Source: an uncultured Alphaproteobacteria bacterium (GTDB taxonomy: Bacteria > Pseudomonadota > Alphaproteobacteria > RF32 > CAG-239). Taken from it: a DNA stretch of 47,950 nucleotides. The translations under genes and the position numbers were made by a program. The notes below the pieces were generated by a model. The model was not told where the DNA came from and made no database searches. It saw only the letters and a program-made list of their open reading frames with translations. Positions within the stretch are counted from its first letter, which is position 1. Each line of letters opens with the position of its first letter. Location of the stretch: assembly GCA_944391335.1 (NCBI GenBank), contig CALXTF010000009.1:1-47950 (forward strand), written 5' to 3'. Shown in pieces: positions 8,649 through 17,432 of this stretch.

Positions 8649-10430
8649 ATGTCTGATAATACAGCCGTTTGTATTGATTTTGAAAATACTGTTTCCTTAA
8701 ACGGCAATTTATGGAAATTCGCGCCGTATAATGAAAATACCGCGGAATTAATCGCTTCCAAATATGGCTTGTCAATAACAATTGCGGGTATTCTCGCCGC
8801 TCGAGGCGTAAAAATAAATGAAATTGATTGTTTTTTACATCCTAAAATACAAAATTTAATGCCTGATCCGGTTGTTCTTAAAGATATGGAAAAAGCATCG
8901 CAAAAAATAGCTAAAGCAATCATAAATAAAGAAACAATAGCTCTTATCGGCGATTATGATGTTGACGGAGCGACTTCCTCATCTCTTATGAAATTATTTT
9001 TACATGATCTAGGTATTGAAGTTCCTATACATATTCCCGAACGAGAAGAAGGATATGGTCCCAGTCGTCAAGCCGTTGATGATTTTTTAAATTCCGGTGT
9101 TCAATTGTTAATCACAACCGATTGTGGAACGACAGCTTTTGAGGTATTGGAATATGCTCAAAAAAATATGGATGTTATTGTCTTGGACCATCATGAAGCG
9201 GAAGTAAAACTGCCGCAAGTGTATGCTGTCGTTAATCCTAAAAGATTAGATGAAAGTAATGATTATCCAACTTTAAAATATTTAGCTGCCGTCGGTGTTG
9301 TTTTTATGACCATAGTTGCCGTAAACAGGGAACTTCGTCAACAAGGTTTTTATAACACCCATACGGCACCGGATCTATTAAAATATCTTGATTTAGTCGC
9401 TTTAGGAACAGTTTGTGACGTTGTCCCTTTACAAGGACTAAACAGAGCTTTTGTCAGTCAAGGATTAAAAATTATGTCCTTGCACCAAAATATAGGTTTA
9501 CAAGCCTTAATCGAGAGATCGGGAATAACCGAAACATTAGGAAGTTATCATTTGGGCTATATATTAGGACCACGAATTAATGCGGGAGGCCGTGTCGGCG
9601 AATCTTCTGCCGGTAGTCGTTTGCTTTGTGCAAAAAATAAACAACAAGCTATGCTTTTAGCCGAAAAACTTAATCAATTTAACGAAACAAGAAAAGAAAT
9701 AGAAGCACATGTTTTATTAAAAGCAATAGAAATTCTTGAAGGAACACCTCAAAAATATCCTATGGTTTTTGTATATGGCGAAGATTGGCACCAAGGGGTC
9801 ATAGGTATTGTTGCCGGAAAATTAAAAGAGAGATATGGTCTTCCTTCATTTGTAATGTCGATTGAAACAGATGAAGTAAAAGGTTCGGCTCGATCTGTCG
9901 CCGGACTTAATGTCGGTTCATTAATTATTGCCGCAAAAGAAAAAGGGTTATTAACAAAAGGAGGCGGGCATAATATGGCGGCCGGCTTTTCGCTAAAAGA
10001 AGAAAATCTTGAGGCCTTTAGAGAATTCGCAGGAGAATATATTTCTAGTTTTCTCGGAAAAGAAAAAGTTATTCCGGTTGTGGAACTTGATGGAATTATA
10101 AGTGTCAATGCAGCAACAATAGATTTTGTTGAACAATTGGAAATGTTGTCTCCCTTCGGCGCAGCTAATCCGGAACCTAAATTAATGTTGACCAATGTGA
10201 AAATCATTAAATCCGATATTGTCGGCAGCGGTCATATACGTTGTATTCTTGGATCTACAATCGGCGGCAGATTAAAAGCAATAGCTTTTCGTGCCGCAGA
10301 TTCAGAAATGGGTAAAGCCTTGCTTAAATCCAATGGTGAAATTTTTAACTTGGCAGGAACATTGCGTAAAGATTGTTGGTTAGGGAAAAAACAAGTTCAA
10401 TTCATTATAGAAGACGTTATGAGAGGATAA
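8649..10430 (+). CDS. recJ: Single-stranded-DNA-specific exonuclease RecJ
   Basis: RecJ degrades single-stranded DNA 5' to 3' in RecF-pathway recombination and repair. The 593-residue length is typical. DHH-domain metal ligands are visible: GDYDVDG at 101-107, TTDCGTTA, and DHH at 180-182. A linker helix leads to the DHHA1 domain with GGGHNMAAGFS near residue 438, followed by the C-terminal OB fold (SPFGAANPEPK). No clear Shine-Dalgarno is seen; the start lies 5 nt after the previous stop, consistent with translational coupling. The DUF502 gene follows 1 nt after the stop. RecO, its pathway partner, is also encoded in this window. Confidence 0.96.
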   Translation: MSDNTAVCIDFENTVSLNGNLWKFAPYNENTAELIASKYGLSITIAGILAARGVKINEIDCFLHPKIQNLMPDPVVLKDMEKASQKIAKAIINKETIALIGDYDVDGATSSSLMKLFLHDLGIEVPIHIPEREEGYGPSRQAVDDFLNSGVQLLITTDCGTTAFEVLEYAQKNMDVIVLDHHEAEVKLPQVYAVVNPKRLDESNDYPTLKYLAAVGVVFMTIVAVNRELRQQGFYNTHTAPDLLKYLDLVALGTVCDVVPLQGLNRAFVSQGLKIMSLHQNIGLQALIERSGITETLGSYHLGYILGPRINAGGRVGESSAGSRLLCAKNKQQAMLLAEKLNQFNETRKEIEAHVLLKAIEILEGTPQKYPMVFVYGEDWHQGVIGIVAGKLKERYGLPSFVMSIETDEVKGSARSVAGLNVGSLIIAAKEKGLLTKGGGHNMAAGFSLKEENLEAFREFAGEYISSFLGKEKVIPVVELDGIISVNAATIDFVEQLEMLSPFGAANPEPKLMLTNVKIIKSDIVGSGHIRCILGSTIGGRLKAIAFRAADSEMGKALLKSNGEIFNLAGTLRKDCWLGKKQVQFIIEDVMRG

Positions 10431-10431
10431 A

Positions 10432-11136
10432 ATGTCCAATAAAACTCCTAAAGAAAAAAAACACCTTATAAGTAAAATAAAAAAAACTCGTAAACATCAT
10501 GTTTTTATGGCTCTTGGAGCTAAAATAAGAGCTTACTTTTTTACCGGTATTTTAGTTACGGCACCTGTTTCAATAACTTTTTATATGGCATACAAAATTA
10601 TTATTTGGATAGATAGCGTGGTTAATAAACTTTTACCGCCACAATTTAAAACTTACTATAACGAACTACCTTTTACCATTCCGGGGTTAGGAATAATCAT
10701 TCTTACAATAGCAATGATTGTTATCGGTATGTTTGCGGCAGGTTTTATCGGTGGTTTTTTTATTCGTCTCGGCGATTGGATGTTAAAAAAAATGCCTCTG
10801 GTTTCAAGTGTCTATTCTTTACTAAAACAGATTTTTGAAACATTTTTATCTAAACAAAATAAAGCTTTTAATCAAGTCGTATTAGTTGAATATCCGCGTA
10901 AAGGGACATGGGTTTTAGGATTTGTAAGTACTAATACCGAAGGTGAAATCAAAGATATATTAAAGAAAGAAATGTTAAATGTTTTTATTCCAACCACCCC
11001 CAATCCAACATCAGGTTTTTTACTATTCATTCCCAAAGAAGAAGTTGTCTTTTTGCAAATGACGGTTGAACAAGGATTAAAATTTGTTATTTCAGGAGGT
11101 ATTGTATCTCCACAAAAAAAATATGAAAAGCGTTAA
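10432..11136 (+). CDS. DUF502 family inner-membrane protein
   Basis: The 234-residue protein has a basic N-terminus (many Lys) and two strong membrane segments, about residues 35-60 (YFFTGILVTAPVSITFYMAY) and 81-112 (GLGIIILTIAMIVIGMFAAG). The family signature follows: PLVSSVYSLLKQIFETF, then FNQVVLVEYPRKGTWVLGFV and IPTTPNPTSGFLLFIPKEEV. These identify the DUF502 family, widespread in bacteria and conserved in alphaproteobacteria near recombination genes. Function is unknown. The ATG follows the recJ stop by a single base, so it is almost certainly in the same transcript. Confidence 0.9.
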   Translation: MSNKTPKEKKHLISKIKKTRKHHVFMALGAKIRAYFFTGILVTAPVSITFYMAYKIIIWIDSVVNKLLPPQFKTYYNELPFTIPGLGIIILTIAMIVIGMFAAGFIGGFFIRLGDWMLKKMPLVSSVYSLLKQIFETFLSKQNKAFNQVVLVEYPRKGTWVLGFVSTNTEGEIKDILKKEMLNVFIPTTPNPTSGFLLFIPKEEVVFLQMTVEQGLKFVISGGIVSPQKKYEKR

Positions 11137-11204
11137 TTATATATGGTTGCTAAACAGTAGATATGTTGATATACTTAAGGCTTAAGCTAAGTTAGGAGGT
11201 TTAC

Positions 11205-11243
11205 ATGAAAACAAGATTTTTACTAACAAAAGTAATATTTTAG
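11205..11243 (+). other. 12-codon ORF with an ideal ribosome binding site upstream of rpsD
   Basis: The ORF reads MKTRFLLTKVIF then TAG. A perfect AGGAGG (11194-11199) lies 5 nt before the ATG, stronger than most sites in the window. It sits 68 nt after the DUF502 stop and about 160 nt before rpsD. It could be a leader peptide, the remnant of a decayed small membrane protein, or chance. No stacked regulatory codons (such as a run of one amino acid) are seen. Confidence 0.3.
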
Positions 11244-11308
11244 CTTTACTATGATTTTATAAAGAAAATACTTGATTTTATAAAAAAAATATATTATGTT
11301 TTTTTCAC

Positions 11309-11366
11309 TTCCGGAAATGTGGGTTTGTTAAACCCCGCTCAAAATTAAATTTTGAACCTACCGGGA
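11309..11366 (+). promoter_or_regulatory. Structured 5' leader of rpsD (three-way junction), candidate S4 autoregulatory RNA
   Basis: Three helices nest cleanly. The closing helix pairs TTCCGG (11309-11314) with CCGGGA (11361-11366), with one G-U pair. Inside it are hairpin GGGTTT/AAACCC (11321-11335, loop GTT) and hairpin TCAAAAT/ATTTTGA (11339-11355, loop TAA). The block ends 34 nt before the rpsD ATG and has no trailing U-run, so it is not a plain terminator. Ribosomal protein S4 is known to repress its own mRNA in other bacteria through leader structure; assignment here is inference. The stretch 11137-11308 otherwise shows only the 12-codon ORF. Confidence 0.5.
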
Positions 11367-11400
11367 CAATAATTAAAATAAAATAATCAAGGAAAAACTA

Positions 11401-12012
11401 ATGAAAAGTATTGTAAAAGCTAAGAAAAAAACCAACCGCAGTTTACATGCCAATCTGTGGGGAGATCCCAAAAGTCCATATCTGAAACGTGAATACGGTC
11501 CAGGACAACACGGCGCACGCAAAAAGAAGTTATCTGACTATGGTCAACAACTGCAAGCCAAACAACGTTTGAAAACCTATTATGGTAACGTATCAGAAAA
11601 ACAATTTCATAAATATTATGTAGAAGCAACAAGAAGACGTGGTGACGCAGCCGAAAACTTAATCGGTATTCTTGAGTCCCGTTTGGATAATTTAGTCTTT
11701 AAATCTAAATTCGTTCCAAGTATCTTTGCCGCTCGTCAATTTGTTAATCACGGTCATATCCTTGTTAATGGCAAGAGAGTCAATATTCCTTCTTATATGG
11801 TTAAGGCAGGAGATATTATCTCAGTTAAAGAAAAATCTCAACAAATGCCTATGGTCGTGGCTTCTTTGGAATCTAACTTACACGAAATTCCATCTTATCT
11901 TGAAGCAGATTCAAAATATAGTGTTAAATATGCTTTTGTTCCAAAATTCGACGACGTCCCTTACGCCTCAGTTATGGAACCCAATCTGGTTATCGAATTC
12001 TATTCAAGATAA
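11401..12012 (+). CDS. rpsD: 30S ribosomal protein S4
   Basis: S4 nucleates 30S assembly by binding the 16S 5' domain. The 203-residue length is standard. The N-terminus carries the family motif [21 protein letters not shown], without zinc-binding cysteines. The S4 RNA-binding domain covers about residues 93-155 ([47 protein letters not shown]). The C-terminus ends [10 protein letters not shown], as in the family. The start has AAGGA about 8 nt upstream. It is a monocistronic unit with its own structured leader and terminator. Confidence 0.98.
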   Translation: MKSIVKAKKKTNRSLHANLWGDPKSPYLKREYGPGQHGARKKKLSDYGQQLQAKQRLKTYYGNVSEKQFHKYYVEATRRRGDAAENLIGILESRLDNLVFKSKFVPSIFAARQFVNHGHILVNGKRVNIPSYMVKAGDIISVKEKSQQMPMVVASLESNLHEIPSYLEADSKYSVKYAFVPKFDDVPYASVMEPNLVIEFYSR

Positions 12013-12031
12013 TATCTTTGTCAAAATGTGT

Positions 12032-12068
12032 AAAAACCTCGAAATTATACAATTTCGAGGTTTTTTTT
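12032..12068 (+). terminator. Rho-independent terminator of rpsD
   Basis: Stem CCTCGAAATT (12037-12046), loop ATAC, AATTTCGAGG (12051-12060), flanked by AAAAA and followed by eight T. It lies 24 nt after the rpsD stop. Confidence 0.93.
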
Positions 12069-12136
12069 GCTTTAAATCTAAATAAAATTGTGTTTATTAT
12101 ATATAAAGTTAATCAAAAAAATTAAGGAATAAATAT

Positions 12137-14152
12137 ATGGACGATATTGTCATGGAGAAAAATCCAGAGCAATTTCCGCAAACAAAACGCTCCTCTCATA
12201 AAAAAAAGAAAAAAATAAATTATCCTTTATTAAATTATTTGTTTGATCTCGTTATCTGCTGCTTGATATCTTTTTCATTGCTTGGAATAAATTTTATTCT
12301 TTTCGCCGCTTCGGGACCTATAAATATCTTTAATAACGGCGGTTTGCGGTCAGAAATCTTAATTATTCTAATAATCCTGTTTTTCTGTATTGTCCTTCTT
12401 TGCTTTATTTCCTCTTTTCTAAAAATTCTTATGTATCTTCTAACCGCTTTGATAAGCAGTTTATTTACTTTTTCCATGATACATCAATTCGCTAACTTTA
12501 CTATCGGAAGTTCAGGACAAACCGAAATCTTTTGGTCTGTCGCCGTTGGCATAATTATATTCACAATTTTAATACTAATCCCTAAAAAATTTAAAAGCTT
12601 ACTCGCACTAATCGCCGTTTTCTGTTTCGGAGCCGTCCTTGTTAATCAAAATATCAATGGTAATGAGTTTGTCGTTTATTCCGATAATTCTCTTCTCAAT
12701 ACTAAAACAGACGACGATACAAATGAAAAAATGATTGTAATTATGGCGGCTAACGCACCTTCATATGCCTATTTATCAAGTCTAAAAGAAAGTGACGCTT
12801 CTGCATTTTATAAAAATCGTTTAATGAAAATTATGCTTGGCTTTTATGTTAAAAATGGCTTTAGACTTTATCCTAACGCATATGTTACACATAATAATCA
12901 ATTTGTTAATGCCGCTAGAAATCTAAATTATACAGCAGATGAAAAAAACTCTTTTCTGCAAACTCAAGTCTTAAAAAAAGGCTATTGGCAATTTAAACAA
13001 AGAGAAGATTTCGAAGCTTATTTAAAAGATAACAGCGTTTATGAAAACTTAAAAAAAGATGGTTACAAAATAAACGCTTATCAGTCACATGGAATTAATT
13101 TATGTAATCAAAATAATAACTTGGTCGTTAATCGATGCGTCAGTAAAATAAATTTCCCCCTAAATATCGATGGTGTGGAAATGACTAAAAGTGATAAAAT
13201 TCAAATTCTGTTAATACAATGGTTGGAAAGTACAGGGCTTTTCGAAAATGAAAATATAATGAAAAAAATATATCAAGGGATGAAACCTATATTTAATCCC
13301 GCTAAAACACCTTTAACCGGTTTTAGCTATAAAAATCTATATGTTATAAATTCTTATAAAAGTCTTGAATTATTACAACAGGATATAGCCGCAGATAAAG
13401 GCCGTAACGCCTATTTCGTATATCTTGATTTACCATCGGATATGTATGTTTATGATGATATGTGCCGATTATTGCCCCCATCTCAATGGCTTCCCAAATA
13501 TCACCATCCTTGGGTGGATAAGCAAAGCTTATTAGAAAAAAGAAATGCCTATTTAAAACAAACAATGTGTTTGTTTGGTCAATTAGAAAAAATGATGCAA
13601 TTTATATCTCAAATACCCAACAATGATAAAATAACCATAATCATTGAAGGACTTGGAGGAATGGATGATCTGTTGGGCAGCGGAAATACCAGCTTGTCTG
13701 AACGGTTTAGAAATGGACAAATGGTTACTTTAGCTGTTCGACTCCCAACAAGTAAAGGTATAGTTATTAATCAATCAATCTGTCCTATGGAAGAAATATT
13801 AAATAATAGCTTGTCAAATGGAAAAAAATGTACTGAATTTAGTCGTACAACATTATCTAAAAGTACTAAAAAAGCTATAAGAGAATCTATAAACGCAGTT
13901 TCTTATACAAACACAATTGCGCAAAAATCTCTACAAGAGTTTAATCAATGGTATAAAGAATGGAATAAAATAAACTATAAAGCACCTAAAATAGAAAATA
14001 TAAAAACATCTCTTTTTCCAAGTGAAAATCCTCCAATTGAAAATGAAAAAATCTTGTCAAAAAGTATTAATCCTAAAGAAATAAAAGTTAATCCAGAAGA
14101 TAAATTCCAAACTTTGTCAACTTTTACAGAAGATCATCTCAATAATGAATAA
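12137..14152 (+). CDS. Unrecognised membrane protein with large periplasmic domain, distantly sulfatase-like
   Basis: I do not recognise this 671-residue protein with confidence. The first 30 residues are basic. About five membrane segments follow: ~31-58, 72-95, 96-116, 131-149 and 151-169. Residues ~171-671 form a large, probably periplasmic domain with a low-complexity tail. The layout of an N-terminal membrane bundle plus a soluble domain, and the strand-like segments KMIVIMAANAPSY (~198) and ITIIIEGLGGMDD (~498), recall lipid-linked sulfatase/phosphoethanolamine-transferase proteins. I cannot find the nucleophilic Thr or His/Asp metal ligands, so activity is doubtful. AAGGAA precedes the ATG. 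The stop overlaps the YejE-like start by 8 nt (ATGAATAA), so it is translationally coupled to the transporter genes. Confidence 0.7.
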   Translation: MDDIVMEKNPEQFPQTKRSSHKKKKKINYPLLNYLFDLVICCLISFSLLGINFILFAASGPINIFNNGGLRSEILIILIILFFCIVLLCFISSFLKILMYLLTALISSLFTFSMIHQFANFTIGSSGQTEIFWSVAVGIIIFTILILIPKKFKSLLALIAVFCFGAVLVNQNINGNEFVVYSDNSLLNTKTDDDTNEKMIVIMAANAPSYAYLSSLKESDASAFYKNRLMKIMLGFYVKNGFRLYPNAYVTHNNQFVNAARNLNYTADEKNSFLQTQVLKKGYWQFKQREDFEAYLKDNSVYENLKKDGYKINAYQSHGINLCNQNNNLVVNRCVSKINFPLNIDGVEMTKSDKIQILLIQWLESTGLFENENIMKKIYQGMKPIFNPAKTPLTGFSYKNLYVINSYKSLELLQQDIAADKGRNAYFVYLDLPSDMYVYDDMCRLLPPSQWLPKYHHPWVDKQSLLEKRNAYLKQTMCLFGQLEKMMQFISQIPNNDKITIIIEGLGGMDDLLGSGNTSLSERFRNGQMVTLAVRLPTSKGIVINQSICPMEEILNNSLSNGKKCTEFSRTTLSKSTKKAIRESINAVSYTNTIAQKSLQEFNQWYKEWNKINYKAPKIENIKTSLFPSENPPIENEKILSKSINPKEIKVNPEDKFQTLSTFTEDHLNNE

Positions 14153-15167
14153 ACAAAAGATTATGAATAAATGGAAAATATTTTGTAAAAATAAAAGGGC
14201 TTTGTGGTCTTTTCGATTGCTTTTAGTCACTTTATTTATTAGTCTCTTTGCGGAAATATTAGCAAATGATCGTCCCTTGTTATTAAAATACAATGATAAA
14301 TTTTATTTTCCCATGTTTAAAACCTATCTGGATAAAGATTTTGGAGGAGATTTTCCAACACCTGCCGATTATAGCGATCCTTATCTTCTAAAAAATATAA
14401 AAGATAAAGGGTGGCTGCTCATGCCGATAATACCGTTTTCTTTTAATACTGTTGATATGGAAATGAATGTTCCCACCCCGGCAGCTCCATCAAAAAGACA
14501 TTGGTTAGGAACAGATGATGAGGGTAGGGATATTGTCGCTCGCATTATCTATGGTCTGCGCTTATCTTTAATCTTTGCCTTTCTTCTAACCTTAATATCT
14601 TCATTTATTGGTATTTTAACCGGCGCAATACAAGGATATTTTGGTGGAAAACTTGATATTTTGATGCAACGTTTTATCGAAATATGGGAATCTTTACCAC
14701 AATTGTTTATTTTAATAATCGTTTCAAGTATTTTCATACCGACCTTTTGGACATTATTAGTTATTCTTCTTTTTTTCTCTTGGACCTCATTAACAGGTAT
14801 GGTAAGAGCCGAATTTATGCGCATTCGAAATTTTGAGTTTGTTAAAGCTGCTCAAATTTTAGGTGTTGGCAATTGGCGAATTATATGTCGTCATATTCTT
14901 CCTAACGCGTTGATTTCAAGTGTTACTTTTATTCCATTTATTCTCTCAGAATCCATAGTCGCTTTAACGGCCTTAGATTTTTTAGGTTTAGGTCTTTCTC
15001 ATGAATATCCGTCATTAGGCGATTTAGTACGTCAGGGAAAAGATAATTTACAAGCTCCATGGATTGGAATATCAATATTTATCGTATTATCCATTTTACT
15101 CACATCATTAATTTTTATTGGTGAAGGAGTTCGAGACATATTCGATACAAGGAAAAACAATCGATGA
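14145..15167 (+). CDS. yejE: YejE-like peptide ABC transporter permease
   Basis: The 340-residue length matches E. coli YejE (341). The N-terminus has one membrane helix (WSFRLLLVTLFISLFAEIL), then a periplasmic insert (PTPADYSDPYLLKNIKDKG) typical of YejE. The DppC-like core contains HWLGTDDEGRDIVARIIYG and about five helices. The EAA loop that docks the ATPase reads AAQILGVGNWRIICRHILPN. YejABEF imports microcin C in E. coli, and related systems take up murein peptides in alphaproteobacteria. The start overlaps the previous stop by 8 nt and the stop overlaps the YejF start by 4 nt (ATGA). An internal ATG at 14163 is an alternative start. YejA and YejB are not in the window. Confidence 0.88.
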   Translation: MNKQKIMNKWKIFCKNKRALWSFRLLLVTLFISLFAEILANDRPLLLKYNDKFYFPMFKTYLDKDFGGDFPTPADYSDPYLLKNIKDKGWLLMPIIPFSFNTVDMEMNVPTPAAPSKRHWLGTDDEGRDIVARIIYGLRLSLIFAFLLTLISSFIGILTGAIQGYFGGKLDILMQRFIEIWESLPQLFILIIVSSIFIPTFWTLLVILLFFSWTSLTGMVRAEFMRIRNFEFVKAAQILGVGNWRIICRHILPNALISSVTFIPFILSESIVALTALDFLGLGLSHEYPSLGDLVRQGKDNLQAPWIGISIFIVLSILLTSLIFIGEGVRDIFDTRKNNR

Positions 15168-16753
15168 ATCTACTTAATATCAACAATTTAAGTATTTCTT
15201 TTAAGAATGAAGACAATAGTTATAAAACAGCTGTCAATGATATTTCATTTAAATTAAAAAAAGGAGAAATATTAGGTATTGTAGGAGAATCCGGTTCTGG
15301 TAAATCAATTACGGCACTTTCAATATTAGGTCTGCTTCCTTTTCCTAAAGCACAATTAGGAAAAGATAGTTCAATATCTTTTGAAGGAAAAGAATTAAGG
15401 GATTTACCCGAAAAAGAATTTTGCAAAATTAGAGGAAATAAAATAGGATATATATTTCAAGAACCTATGTCTTCATTAAATCCGCTTCATACCATAGAGA
15501 ATCAAATATCAGAAAGTCTGATTTTGCATCAAGGATGTCATGAAAAGGATGCTCAAAAAGAAGTTGTAAGATTATTGGAATTAACAGGAATTCAAAATGC
15601 CCAAAAAAGAATGAAAGCATATCCATTTGAACTTTCAGGAGGGCAGCGTCAAAGAGTTATGATAGCAATGGCCATAGCGAATAATCCGGATATATTAATA
15701 GCCGATGAACCGACAACAGCTCTTGATGTAACAATTCAAAAGCAAATACTTAATTTATTGATTGAATTAAATAAAAAGTTGAAGATGGCAATTATTTTTA
15801 TCAGCCACGATTTATCTGTTATTCGCCAAATAGCTCATCGTGTTTTGGTTATGAAAAATGGAAAAATAGTGGAAGAGGGGGATGTCAGACAGGTTTTTGA
15901 ACAACCTAAGCACCCATATACACAAGAATTGGTAAATGCTCATATGCTATCCAAAAAAAACAATAATAAAACAAATAGTGAAATCCTTAGAGTAGAAAAC
16001 ATAAAAGTAAACTTCCCGCTTAAAAAAAATTTATGGGGAAAAATTATAGATGAATTAATTGCTGTTGATAATATTTCCTTTTGCCTTAAAAAAGGAGAAA
16101 CTTTAGGAATTGTGGGAGAATCAGGATCTGGAAAAACAACTCTTGGCTCAACAATAGTAGGTTTAGTTCCATATACGGGAAATATCTATTTTAATCAACA
16201 GGAATTGAAAATTATTGATAAAAAAATAAGAAAAAAAGTTAGTAAAGATATCCAAATTGTTTTTCAAGATCCCTATAATTCCTTAAATCCGAGAATGAAT
16301 GTTGAAGAAATAGTCAGTGAGGGATTGTTTGTTCATTATCCGCAAATGTCTGCCAGCCAACGACGCAAAAAAACTCTGGATGTTTTAATTGAAACCGGTT
16401 TAGATGAAAGCGATTTAAATAAATACCCACATGAATTTTCCGGAGGACAAAGACAAAGAATAGCAATTGCTCGAGCTTTGGTACTGCAACCACGACTACT
16501 GATTTTAGATGAACCGACATCAGCACTTGATGTTACCATTCAGGCTCAAATAATAAAATTATTGCAGGAAATTCAAGAGAGAAGGGGATTAAGTTATATC
16601 TTTATATCTCACGATATGAACGCTGTACGCGCCATGTCCGATCAAATTATGGTTATGAAAGACGGAAAAATAGTAGAATTCAATAATCGTGAAAATATTT
16701 TTTTACATCCACATGAAGAATATACTAAAAAATTAGTTGCTGCTTCTATATAA
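15164..16753 (+). CDS. yejF: YejF-like ABC transporter ATPase with two nucleotide-binding domains
   Basis: This 529-residue protein has the same length as E. coli YejF and powers peptide uptake at the inner membrane. Two complete ABC cassettes are fused. The first has Walker A GESGSGKS, Q-loop FQEPMSSLNPL, signature LSGGQRQRV, Walker B ILIADEPTTALD and H-loop ISHDLS. The second has GESGSGKT, FQDPYNSLNPR, FSGGQRQRI, LLILDEPTSALD and ISHDMN. The oligopeptide-type HPYTQEL and HEEYTKKL tails follow each cassette. All catalytic residues are present, so the pump should be functional. It ends the three-gene unit; the next gene is convergent. Confidence 0.92.
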   Translation: MNLLNINNLSISFKNEDNSYKTAVNDISFKLKKGEILGIVGESGSGKSITALSILGLLPFPKAQLGKDSSISFEGKELRDLPEKEFCKIRGNKIGYIFQEPMSSLNPLHTIENQISESLILHQGCHEKDAQKEVVRLLELTGIQNAQKRMKAYPFELSGGQRQRVMIAMAIANNPDILIADEPTTALDVTIQKQILNLLIELNKKLKMAIIFISHDLSVIRQIAHRVLVMKNGKIVEEGDVRQVFEQPKHPYTQELVNAHMLSKKNNNKTNSEILRVENIKVNFPLKKNLWGKIIDELIAVDNISFCLKKGETLGIVGESGSGKTTLGSTIVGLVPYTGNIYFNQQELKIIDKKIRKKVSKDIQIVFQDPYNSLNPRMNVEEIVSEGLFVHYPQMSASQRRKKTLDVLIETGLDESDLNKYPHEFSGGQRQRIAIARALVLQPRLLILDEPTSALDVTIQAQIIKLLQEIQERRGLSYIFISHDMNAVRAMSDQIMVMKDGKIVEFNNRENIFLHPHEEYTKKLVAASI

Positions 16754-16782
16754 ATCTTATTTTTTTCACTTAATATAAACTT

Positions 16783-16897
16783 CCACTAGCTAACGCAAGT
16801 GGTATTACCTGTTCCGAACTACGTTCGCCCTGCCCAAAAGCTTCGCAAGCCTAACGGCTGGGCAGGTATGTCTACATCTACCTTTTTTCGCAGGTAG
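16783..16897. repeat. Cluster of small palindromes, candidate mobile or structured intergenic element
   Basis: Against AT-rich surroundings this block is visibly richer in G+C and packed with inverted repeats. These are CCACT/AGTGG (16783-16802), CGAAC/GTTCG (16815-16827), CCTGCCCA/TGGGCAGG (16829-16866), which encloses GCTT-CGC-AAGC, and CTACCT/AGGTAG (16878-16897). TACCTG (16806) can also pair with CAGGTA (16863), giving alternative folds. Several loops end in CGC just before the right arm. The block lies between convergent yejF and parC, so it may also terminate yejF. It has no ORF. Candidates are a palindromic repeat element or a small RNA. Confidence 0.5.
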
Positions 16898-17432
16898 TGT
16901 TACGTTCGAATCATAAAAATGACGTAAATTGACGCTGTCTGTTTGAATTAAAAACATTTTTATCATTTATTAGCAATAGAATCAATAAATTAGCAATATA
17001 TTTTAATATTTAAAAAAACTGAATTTTGATTAAAGGGAAGTCTTTTTACAGGTTTTGTATTTTAAATATATTTGTCGCATAATCTATATTATGTATAGTT
17101 TAATATGATAAAATAATATACTGATATTCAATTAATAAATTTAAATCATTATTTGTGGTATATTACTTTTTTAAAAAAAACACATATAAATTAATTCTGT
17201 ATCAATAAAAACTCTATAAGCTCAAATAAATTTTAAAAAATCAACAAAGTTTGATGGTATATTTTCAAGTCTGACATAAAAACATTTTTAAAATAAATAT
17301 TCATAGCAAAACATTAAATACTTCATAAGCTTGCTGTTATTTAACCATATGAGAGTTTTTTTGAAAATCTTGATTATTTTTTAGAAAACAAACACTTCGT
17401 ATCGATTAAGCGTTAAATTTCACAGAAACCAC
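16898..17432. other. AT-rich gene-free spacer
   Basis: About 535 bp with no credible ORF on either strand, no tRNA and no clear terminator. It is dominated by A/T runs and ends at the parC stop. It may be decayed coding sequence, but I see no recognisable remnant. Confidence 0.6.
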
